DNA of 11,144 nt from positions 1-11,144 of the forward strand of contig DAOMOP010000138.1 in the NCBI GenBank assembly GCA_035444405.1, given 5' to 3'. Below, piece after piece: positions 5,547-11,144 of the stretch. Below the pieces are notes generated by a model. The model worked only from the letters and a program-made list of their open reading frames with translations. It had not been told where the DNA came from and ran no database searches. The DNA comes from DAOMOP01 sp035444405. Lineage in GTDB: Bacteria > Pseudomonadota > Gammaproteobacteria > Burkholderiales > Rhodocyclaceae. Every line of letters begins with the position of its first letter. The first letter of the stretch is position 1. The position numbers and the translations under genes are program-made.

Positions 5547-5567
5547 AGCCGCCCGGGCGTACCGTGC

Positions 5568-5837
5568 CTACAGATGGCGCGGCATCGGATACTTGCGGGT
5601 AAAGGCGGCGTAGGCGCGCCGCAACGCCTTCTCGCGCTCGAGCGTTCGCGTGGCCGCCGCGCGTGCGATCAGCTCGCGGTACATGTCGTGAAGGCGGTAG
5701 ATGCCGCGTCGGCTCGCGAGCAGCCTGTCGCCGAGTTCGGCGGCGACGATGGGCGGCAGCTTCTCGTATTCCGCGATCACGTCGATCGTGTCCTGGTCCA
5801 GATCGATGAAGTCGAGGCAGTCGGCCAGCGTCAGCAT
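5568..5837 (-). CDS. Conserved hypothetical protein, 89 residues
   Basis: The product begins MLTLADCLDFIDLDQDT and contains I-A-E-Y-E-K-L-P-P-I-V-A-A-E-L-G near residues 22-37, followed by a mainly helical C-terminal half. It resembles small betaproteobacterial hypothetical proteins that begin L-T-L-x-D-C and carry the motif I-A-E-x-E-x-x-P-x-I-V-A-x-x-L-G; this is recalled similarity, not a search. No signal peptide or membrane helix is seen. The ATG at 5837 is chosen because GGAGGGG (5850-5844 on this strand) lies six bases upstream, although the frame is open to 5969. It converges on the lipoprotein gene, with 21 bases between the stops and no clear terminator between them. Function is unknown. 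Confidence 0.75.
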   Translation of the reverse strand: MLTLADCLDFIDLDQDTIDVIAEYEKLPPIVAAELGDRLLASRRGIYRLHDMYRELIARAAATRTLEREKALRRAYAAFTRKYPMPRHL

Positions 5838-6198
5838 GGGTGTCCCCTCCGTGCGGCGGATCCGGCGGCGACGCACCATCGTGGATGACCTCACGCACCG
5901 CGATGAAGCGTGGCCGGTGCCGGGGCCATCCGGCATGCTTCCCCGAGCGGCTTCTGCGGTCGGATCCAATTGACTGATTTGTCGCCGTAATCCCGGTCAT
6001 TGCGGGCCACGGCGGGACGGCCCGCTCACCTGTCCGCATTCAGGCATGCAATCCGCGTGCCGATGCGGACGATGAGGCCGGGCGCCCGCGAGCGAGCGGC
6101 GCGACGGCGGCTCGACGCGACCGGCCCGCCCTTGGTACCCTGACGGCGCGTACCCGATCGCGGCAACCGAACCGCCGTCCCGGCGACCTTGACGACCG
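5838..6198. other. 361-bp divergent intergenic region with a long imperfect hairpin
   Basis: The region lies between the 89-residue gene (minus) and the first GTPase gene (plus). It remains G+C-rich. It contains an inverted repeat GCGGGCC/GGCCCGC (6002-6025) and an overlapping extended hairpin (6020-6083). TTGACT at 5970-5975 could be a -35 element, but no matching -10 was found. No gene was recognised. Confidence 0.5.
6020..6083. other. Extended imperfect hairpin, possible structured leader or repeat
   Basis: Nested pairings are: GCCCG (6020-6024) with CGGGC (6079-6083); CTCA (6025-6028) with TGAG (6073-6076); GTCCGCAT (6032-6039) with ATGCGGAC (6063-6070); and GGCATGC (6043-6049) with GCGTGCC (6055-6061), the last with one G-T pair and loop AATCC. 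This gives 24 pairs with small internal loops. It is symmetrical enough to form on either strand. It ends 115 bases before the GTPase start, so it might be part of that gene's leader RNA, or a REP-like element. Confidence 0.4.
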
Positions 6199-7475
6199 AT
6201 GAAGCTGCGTGAGCTCAAGAGCTGGTCCGAATACTGGCAACGACTGCAGACGGCCGTGCTCGCCCCCGGCGTCGACCAAGCGGCGCTCGACGCCGCGCTG
6301 CGCGAGTCGCAAGCACGCATGCCAGTGCCGGTGGTGTGGCTGCTCGGCAAGACGCAGGCCGGCAAGACCTCGATCATCCGTGCACTGACCGGCTCTGCGG
6401 CGGCCGAGATCGGCAACGGCTTCCAGCCATGCACGCGCAGCGCGCGCCTCTACGATCATCCGGCCGACGCGCCGGTGGTGCGCTTTCTCGACACGCGCGG
6501 CCTTGGCGAGCGCAGCTACGATCCGGACGAGGACATCCGCTATTGCGAGTCGCAGGCGAACCTGCTCGTCGCGGTGATGAAGGTCGCCGACCAGCGCCAG
6601 GAGGCGGTGTTCGAGGTGCTGCGCACGGTACGCCGGCGCCACCCCGACTGGCCGCTCGTGCTCGTGCAGACCGGCCTGCACGAGCTCTACCCGCCCGGTG
6701 CCGCTCATCTGACGCCGTGGCCCTACGCCGACGAGCCGCTGCCGCAGCGCGTGCCCGCCGACCTGCGCCGCGCCCTGCTCGCCCAGCGCAGTGAGTTCGG
6801 TACCTTGCCCGGCAGCGGGCCGACGCGCGCGGTGGCGGTCGATCTGACGCTGCCCGAGGACGGCTTCGTACCGGCCGATTACGGACTCGCCGAGCTGTGG
6901 ACGGCGATCGAGGCGGTCTCGTCGCTGGGCCTGCACGAGCGCCTGTGCGCCGACGAGGCGGTGCGCGACCTCTACGCGCGCACTGCGCACCAGCACATCG
7001 TCGGCCATGCGCTGACCGCCGCNNNNNNNNNNCGTGCTCGACCAGGTAGCAGGACGCCGGCGACGCCGGGCTCGGCGCGCTGCCGGTCGTCGACCTGGTG
7101 TCGGTGTCGATGGTGCAGGCCAAGCTCCTGCACGGGCTCGCCGCGCTGTACGGCCAGCGCTGGGACCGGCGCGCGATCAGCGAATTCGTCGCGCTGATCG
7201 GTGCCGGTGTGGCCACCGGGTGGGTCGCGCGCATGCTCGGCCGCAGCGTCGTCAAGGTGATCCCGGTGTGGGGCCAGACGGTCGGTGCGGTGTGGGGCGC
7301 GAGCGCGAGCGGCGCCAGCACCTACGCGCTCGGCAAGGCGGCGGTGTACTTCCTCGCGCGACGGCGCGCCGGGCTCGCCGTCGATCGGGCCGCCTTGCGC
7401 CGCATCTACGACGACGCGCTCGCGCGCGGCGCGCGCCTGTTGCGCGGACGTACCGGTGCGGCGGACGACTCATGA
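6199..7475 (+). CDS. P-loop GTPase with C-terminal DUF697/YcjF-like domain (interrupted by a gap)
   Basis: The N-terminal half is a GTPase: G1 is G-K-T-Q-A-G-K-T-S (residues 50-58) and G3 is D-T-R-G (from Asp98). The usual G4 N/T-K-x-D is absent; at the expected place stands V-Q-T-G-L-H-E (residues 156-162). After the gap, L-G-A-L-P-V-V-D-L-V-S-V, then V-Q-A-K-L-L-H-G-L-A and a Gly-rich hydrophobic stretch (I-G-A-G-V-A-T-G-W to A-V-Y-F-L) resemble the DUF697 domain of YcjF-type proteins, which associates with the inner membrane. The left part is in the frame of 6199, the right part in the frame of 7098, and a stop in that right-hand frame at 7047-7049 means a second base error close to the gap edge. 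One gene of about 425 residues is the simplest reading. Its stop overlaps the next start by four bases (ATGA), suggesting coupled translation. Substrate and cellular role are unknown. Confidence 0.8.
7023..7032. other. Assembly gap of 10 N inside the first GTPase gene
   Basis: The true gap length is unknown. The frame differs on the two sides, and the first 25 bases or so after the gap appear to carry an extra base, near 7055. Confidence 0.98.
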
Positions 7476-9058
7476 AGATTTCCCTGCGCCCGCTCGATCC
7501 GCTGCATCTGCTCGCGCTCGTGCTGGCGCTGCTGCCGGTGCTGCTGATTTTCGCCCTGGGCCTGCACTGGCTGTGGCAGGCCGACACGCGCTGGTACTGG
7601 ATCGCCGCATTCGCCGCGTCGATGCTCGCCGGCTACGCGCTGCAGGCGCTGCTGGCACGGCGCCAGCGGCGTCTGCTCGATGAGGCGGTGACCGGACCGA
7701 ATCCGGACTGGCCACCGGCGGCCGACGAGGTCTGGCAACGCGTCGAGGCGCTCGCCGACGGCGTCGAGCCCGACGACTGGCCGCTCGACGATGCGACCCG
7801 GCTCGTCGCCCTCGGTCGCCGCGCGCTCGAGACCGTCGCGCGCGCCTATCATCCGCAGGCCGAGCGGCCGCTGCTCGAGCTCACCGTGCCGCACACGCTG
7901 CTCATCATCGAGCGCGCGAGTCGCGACCTGCGCGAAGACATCAGCGGGCACGTGCCGTTCAGCCATCGCCTGACCATCGGCGACGTGCTGCGCATGCGCC
8001 GCTGGAAGGCCTTCGCCGAGCGGCTGTTCGACGTCTATCGCGCCGGCCGCCTGGTCGTCAATCCGCTCCAGGCGTTGATCGGAGAGGCGCAGAAGCATCT
8101 GCTCGGCCGCAGCTTCGGGCTGGCCCGCGCCGAGCTGCACCGCTGGCTGCTGCGCAGCTTCGTGCGCAAGGTCGGCTATTACGCGATCGATCTGTACAGC
8201 GGCCGCCTGCCGCTCGACGAGACGACGGCGCACGAGGCGCGCACCGATGCGTCGCAGGCCGACCGCAGCGCCGCCGACGAGCGGGCCGCTGCGGTGGCCG
8301 CCGAGCCCTTGCGCATCGTCGTGCTCGGCCGCGCCAATGCGGGCAAGAGCAGTCTCGTCAATGCGCTGTTCGGCCGGCTCGCGGTGGCCACCGACATCCT
8401 GCCCGACACGACGCGCACGGTGACGCCGCTCGCGCTCGTGCGCGAGGGGCTCACCGAGGCGCTGGTGTTCGACACGCCCGGCTGCGATACCGCGCTCTTC
8501 GACCGCGACGCGCTCGTCGCGACCGCACGCGATGCCGACCTCGTCGTCTGGGTCAGTCCCGTCCATCGTCCCGACCGCGACGTCGAGCGGCGCTGCCTCG
8601 ATGCGCTGCGCGCGGCACAGGCGGCCGATGCCGGGCGCCGGGCGCCGCCGCCGCTGCTGGTGGCGGCGAGCCACATCGACCAGCTGCGCCCGGCCGCCGA
8701 ATGGCAGCCGCCCTACGATCTTGCCGAGCCGCAGGGCGCCAAGGCGGCGAACATCCGCGCCGCCGTCGCAGCGCTGGCCGACGAGCTCGACGTGGCGCTC
8801 GAGCAGGTGGTGCCGGTGTGCCTGGCCGACGGGCGGATCTACAACGTCGATGATGCGCTGTGGGCGTGCATCCTCGACCAGCAGCGGGCGGCCTTGCGCA
8901 GCCGGCTGCTGCGCTGTCTCGACGCACGCCGGCGCAGCGAGGACTGGTCGCTGCTACGCCGCCAGCTGCTCGGTGCCGGGCGCGTGCTGCGCGCGCTGCC
9001 GCAGCGGCTGCGGCAGGCCTACCGGACGCGGGGGGAGCGAGTGGGGCGTGACGACTGA
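7472..9058 (+). CDS. Membrane-anchored P-loop GTPase
   Basis: The 528-residue product has two N-terminal membrane helices (about residues 11-33 and 42-62). A helical middle region (about 65-250) includes E-R-A-S-R-D-L-R-E-D-I-S-G-H-V-P-F-S-H and R-R-W-K-A-F. A GTPase domain follows: G1 G-R-A-N-A-G-K-S-S (286-294), a G2-like T-T-R-T-V-T-P, G3 D-T-P-G (334-337), and a G4-like A-S-H-I-D (399-403) in place of N-K-x-D. The G1 and G3 forms are those of the MMR_HSR1/Era-like group. The GTPase domain is probably cytoplasmic, facing the inner membrane. The ATG at 7472 overlaps the stop of the preceding GTPase gene, so the two products are probably made together and may act as a pair. The middle region may be a dynamin-like helical part, but this is speculation. 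Function is unknown. Confidence 0.88.
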   Translation: MKISLRPLDPLHLLALVLALLPVLLIFALGLHWLWQADTRWYWIAAFAASMLAGYALQALLARRQRRLLDEAVTGPNPDWPPAADEVWQRVEALADGVEPDDWPLDDATRLVALGRRALETVARAYHPQAERPLLELTVPHTLLIIERASRDLREDISGHVPFSHRLTIGDVLRMRRWKAFAERLFDVYRAGRLVVNPLQALIGEAQKHLLGRSFGLARAELHRWLLRSFVRKVGYYAIDLYSGRLPLDETTAHEARTDASQADRSAADERAAAVAAEPLRIVVLGRANAGKSSLVNALFGRLAVATDILPDTTRTVTPLALVREGLTEALVFDTPGCDTALFDRDALVATARDADLVVWVSPVHRPDRDVERRCLDALRAAQAADAGRRAPPPLLVAASHIDQLRPAAEWQPPYDLAEPQGAKAANIRAAVAALADELDVALEQVVPVCLADGRIYNVDDALWACILDQQRAALRSRLLRCLDARRRSEDWSLLRRQLLGAGRVLRALPQRLRQAYRTRGERVGRDD

Positions 9059-9206
9059 TCGGTGCCGAGCAACCGGTGGCGGGCGGCCGCTACTCGGTGC
9101 GTGAGCGGGCAGTGGAGCGGTGAAGCATGCACGGGTGCGCGGGGCCCGCGAGCCGCAGCAGCCGGACATGTGCTTGCCTGGGCGGGCGAATTGCCGCTAA
9201 CGTGCC

Positions 9207-9235
9207 GCGTTCGCACCGAAGCTTTTTTTCTTTTT
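9207..9235 (+). terminator. Intrinsic terminator after the GTPase operon
   Basis: GC-TTCG (9207-9213, with one bulged G at 9209) pairs with CGAAGC (9217-9222) around the loop CAC, and a T7-C-T5 tract follows at 9223-9235. The position 150 bases after the GTPase stop and the strong T tract support termination, although the stem is short. Confidence 0.55.
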
Positions 9236-9238
9236 GCA

Positions 9239-9259
9239 GCGGCGCCCTGCGCGCGCCGC
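9239..9259. repeat. Perfect seven-base G+C hairpin before the HIT gene
   Basis: GCGGCGC (9239-9245) and GCGCCGC (9253-9259) flank the seven-base loop CCTGCGC. It lies directly after the T tract and 12 bases before the ribosome binding site of the next gene. It may be a leader hairpin; it could also be chance in G+C-rich DNA. Confidence 0.35.
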
Positions 9260-9284
9260 GCATTCTTTGCATGGAGAAGAACCG

Positions 9285-9714
9285 ATGCCGATGTTTGTCG
9301 ATACGTCCCCGCCCGGACAATGCATCTTCTGCCGTCTCGTCGCCGGCGAGATACCGTCATCGCGCGTTCATGAGGACGCGCTGACGGTTGCCTTCATGGA
9401 CATCGGCCAGGTCAATCCCGGCCACGTGCTGGTCGCGGCCAGGCGCCACGCCGCGACGCTGTTCGACCTGACGCCCGAGGAGGCCGGGGCGGTGATGCGC
9501 ACCGCGCAGCGCGTCGCACTGGCCGTGCGCGAGGCCTTCGATCCGCCGGGTCTCACGCTGCTGCAGGCCAACGGCCGCGAGGGCGACCAGACCGTGTTCC
9601 ACTTCCACATCCACGTGCTGCCCCGCCATGCCGACGACGGTGTGGCGCTGTCGTGGCCGCGCAAGGATCCGCCTGCGGCGGTCCTCGAGGACTACGCCGA
9701 GCGCCTGCGCCGCG
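9285..9714 (+). CDS. HIT family nucleotide-binding protein (3' end lost in a gap)
   Basis: The visible 143 residues carry the histidine triad H106-F-H108-I-H110-V-L, with His108 as the expected nucleophile. Upstream are the HIT features C13-I-F-C16, V-A-F-M-D-I-G-Q-V-N-P-G-H-V-L-V and N-G-R-E-G-D-Q-T-V-F-H. HIT proteins of this Hint/PKCI-like branch hydrolyse nucleoside phosphoramidates or dinucleotides in the cytoplasm; the exact substrate is not predictable. The start at 9285 is chosen because GGAGAAG (9272-9278) lies six bases upstream. The frame is open into the N run after E-R-L-R-R, close to the usual C-terminus for the family, so only a few residues are probably missing. The next gene follows directly across the gap on the same strand. 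Confidence 0.9.
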
Positions 9715-9724
9715 NNNNNNNNNN
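9715..9724. other. Assembly gap of 10 N between the HIT and transporter genes
   Basis: The gap hides the end of the HIT gene and probably the start of the transporter gene. Its real length is unknown. Confidence 0.98.
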
Positions 9725-9747
9725 AGGCGCCCGATCAGCGCCGCGCG

Positions 9748-10626
9748 ATGCTGCTCGGCATCGCGGCGGTGCTGCTGTGGTCGACGGTGGCGACCGCGTT
9801 CAAGCTGTCGCTGCAGGTGATGACGCCGACACAGCTGCTCGCCTGGGCGGGGCTCGTGTCGACGACGGTGCTGGCAGCCTTCGTCACCGCGCAACGGCGC
9901 TGGGGCGAGGTCGCGACGACGCTGCGCACGCGCGCGGCGCACTATCTCGTGCTCGGCGCGCTCAATCCGTGCGCCTATTACCTGATCCTGTTCCGTGCCT
10001 ACGACTTGCTGCCGGCCCAGCAGGCGCAGGCGCTCAACTACACCTGGGCGCTGACGCTGTCGCTGCTGGCCGTGCCGCTGCTGGGCCAGAAGCTCGCCGT
10101 GCGCGATCTCGCGGCGCTCGCCATCGGCTACGCCGGCGCGCTGGTGATCGCCACGCGCGGCGACCTTCTCGCGCTCGAGTTCGACAGCGCCGCCGGCGTC
10201 GCGCTCGCGCTCGGCAGCACCGTGCTGTGGGCGCTCTACTGGATCCTCAACACGCGCACGACGGCCGCGCCGGCGGTGACGCTGCTGCTGTGTTTCGCGT
10301 TCGGCACGCCGCTGGTCTGGCTGGTGATGGCGCTCGAGGGCGGCCTCGCGTGGCCCGCGTGGCACGGGCTCGCCGGTGCGCTCTATGTCGGCCTCTTCGA
10401 GATGGGCGTGACCTTCATGCTGTGGCTTGCGGCGCTGCGCCGCGCCGAGCAGGTGAGCCGCGTCGGCAACCTGATCTTTCTGTCGCCTTTTCTGTCGCTG
10501 CTGTTCATTCGCGCCTTCGTCGGCGAGGCGATCGCGCCGGCGACGTGGATCGGGCTGGTCCTGATCGTCGCCGGCGTGCTGGTGCAGCAGCGTGGCCGTG
10601 GGGCGACAAGTGATCCAGGGCGGTAA
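9748..10626 (+). CDS. EamA/DMT-family transporter
   Basis: From the first visible Met the product is 292 residues with about ten hydrophobic segments, as in the drug/metabolite transporter superfamily with two EamA repeats. The first repeat opens L-L-G-I-A-A-V-L-L-W-S-T-V-A-T-A-F-K, and the second opens near G-V-A-L-A-L-G-S-T-V-L-W-A-L-Y-W. Late features include R-V-G-N-L-I-F-L-S-P-F-L-S-L-L-F-I. The protein lies in the inner membrane and probably exports or imports small metabolites; the substrate is unknown. The reading frame stays open leftwards to the gap edge (A-P-D-Q-R-R-A before the Met), so the true start may lie inside the N run. It is on the same strand as the HIT gene and probably close to it, so co-transcription is plausible. 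Confidence 0.88.
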   Translation: MLLGIAAVLLWSTVATAFKLSLQVMTPTQLLAWAGLVSTTVLAAFVTAQRRWGEVATTLRTRAAHYLVLGALNPCAYYLILFRAYDLLPAQQAQALNYTWALTLSLLAVPLLGQKLAVRDLAALAIGYAGALVIATRGDLLALEFDSAAGVALALGSTVLWALYWILNTRTTAAPAVTLLLCFAFGTPLVWLVMALEGGLAWPAWHGLAGALYVGLFEMGVTFMLWLAALRRAEQVSRVGNLIFLSPFLSLLFIRAFVGEAIAPATWIGLVLIVAGVLVQQRGRGATSDPGR

Positions 10627-10655
10627 TGGACCGGTGAATCCGATCCGACGGTGGG

Positions 10656-10670
10656 GCCGCGCCATGCGGC
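10656..10670. terminator. Weak hairpin between convergent genes
   Basis: GCCGC (10656-10660) and GCGGC (10666-10670) flank the loop GCCAT in the 47-base space between two convergent stops. There is no T tract, so the terminator call is weak and rests mainly on position. Confidence 0.25.
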
Positions 10671-10673
10671 GGC

Positions 10674-11144
10674 TCAGGGGAGTGCGCCGAGACTCAACAC
10701 GAGCATGAGCACCAGCAGTGCTGCGAATACGAGCGCGGCCTCGCGCCGCCACAGCTGTTCGAGCAGGCTGGAGCGTGCGCTCCAGCGACGGCCGTGGCGA
10801 GGCGCAGCGATCTGGAGCGCCGCCATCGCCGCCGCGGCTTTGCCGACGAGGGGCCACGGTGGCGCTTGCAGCCGCGTGGTCGCGCGGCACGCTGCGTGCG
10901 CGGCGGCAGCGAGCCATACGATCAGGTCGCCCGCCGGAACCGGCCAGGCCCTCAGCCAACGCCATGCGGCAATGCTCATCGCCGTGCCGACGATCACCGG
11001 CCAGGCGAGCGTGACGAGATCCGCAGTGCCGACCGCATTGTGGGTATCGAAGCGGGGCACCAGCACGAACGCAAAGGTGCTCGCACCGACCGCCAAGGCC
11101 CATCCGAGCCATACCGGCAGCGCTGCCGGTGCGTTGCGGTGATT
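10674..11144 (-). CDS. Multi-spanning membrane protein, C-terminal part only
   Basis: The frame is open from the right window edge to TGA at 10674-10676, giving 156 residues. Hydrophobic segments are W-L-G-W-A-L-A-V-G-A-S-T-F-A-F-V-L-V, L-V-T-L-A-W-P-V-I-V-G-T, L-I-V-W-L-A-A-A-A-H-A-A and a final A-A-L-V-F-A-A-L-L-V-L-M-L-V-L-S-L, with a basic loop before the last one. The V-P-A-G-D-L element after a W-P-V segment recalls the C-terminal region of antiporter-like subunits (NuoL/NuoM/MrpD group), but this is a weak resemblance. No start codon is annotated because the frame continues beyond the window; a TTG at 11096 is internal. It converges on the transporter gene. Confidence 0.65.
   Translation of the reverse strand, partial: NHRNAPAALPVWLGWALAVGASTFAFVLVPRFDTHNAVGTADLVTLAWPVIVGTAMSIAAWRWLRAWPVPAGDLIVWLAAAAHAACRATTRLQAPPWPLVGKAAAAMAALQIAAPRHGRRWSARSSLLEQLWRREAALVFAALLVLMLVLSLGALP

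Noticed and set aside
5550..5559. Palindrome CGCCCGGGCG after the lipoprotein gene as a terminator
   Set aside because: It has no room for a loop and no T tract; short G+C palindromes are expected by chance here.
7406..8674. Minus-strand open frame of 422 codons opposite the second GTPase gene
   Set aside because: The GTPase motifs on the plus strand are unambiguous, so this is an antisense shadow.
9553..11112. Minus-strand open frame of 519 codons spanning the gap, the transporter and the right-edge gene
   Set aside because: It crosses an N run, has low-complexity Arg/Gln-rich sequence, and overlaps a convincing transporter gene.
1..11144. CRISPR array, insertion sequence, prophage or tRNA gene
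   Set aside because: No regularly spaced repeats, transposase or integrase motifs, phage genes or cloverleaf-forming sequence were seen on either strand.

Overview
This is a G+C-rich scaffold piece with three runs of N (3782-3819, 7023-7032, 9715-9724), most likely from a betaproteobacterium, possibly of the Rhodocyclales/Burkholderiales type. The main evidence is the earP-efp pair: EarP is the EF-P arginine rhamnosyltransferase, and this EF-P carries arginine at position 32, a combination seen mainly in Betaproteobacteria and some Gammaproteobacteria. RdgC, an RsuA-type pseudouridine synthase and a DUF1857 protein fit that assignment. Species cannot be named from the sequence alone.

Left block (1-1692, minus strand): the N-terminus of a membrane protein runs off the window edge, possibly a DUF4118/KdpD-like sensor. 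Upstream of it are rdgC and a DUF1857/SRPBCC gene that starts at TTG. A terminator-like hairpin sits between the last two.

Middle block (1693-4961, plus strand): a 418-bp control region, rsuA, a 314-bp A+T-richer region, earP and efp, followed by a terminator. Both intergenic regions carry DnaA-box matches. In total three perfect and two one-mismatch boxes lie within about 1.4 kb. These genes serve ribosome maturation (RsuA, pseudouridine 516 of 16S rRNA) and translation of polyproline stretches (EarP activates EF-P). earP is interrupted by a gap and also by an apparent single-base frameshift that looks like a missing G.

Accessory block (4962-9058): a small Ala/Glu-rich lipoprotein with a palindrome in its upstream region, a convergent 89-residue hypothetical gene, a 361-bp gene-free region with a long imperfect hairpin, and two membrane-associated P-loop GTPase genes in tandem overlapping by four bases. 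The GTPase pair is the least understood system here. The first GTPase has a DUF697/YcjF-like C-terminus and is damaged by a scaffold gap. The second has two N-terminal membrane helices and a C-terminal GTPase domain.

Right block (9059-11144): a terminator, a HIT-family hydrolase, an EamA/DMT-type transporter split from it by a gap, and on the minus strand the C-terminal part of a multi-spanning membrane protein cut by the window edge. No rRNA, tRNA, CRISPR array, transposase or phage gene was seen. Overall the window is mostly conserved chromosomal housekeeping DNA. I did not find a clear, wholly new system.
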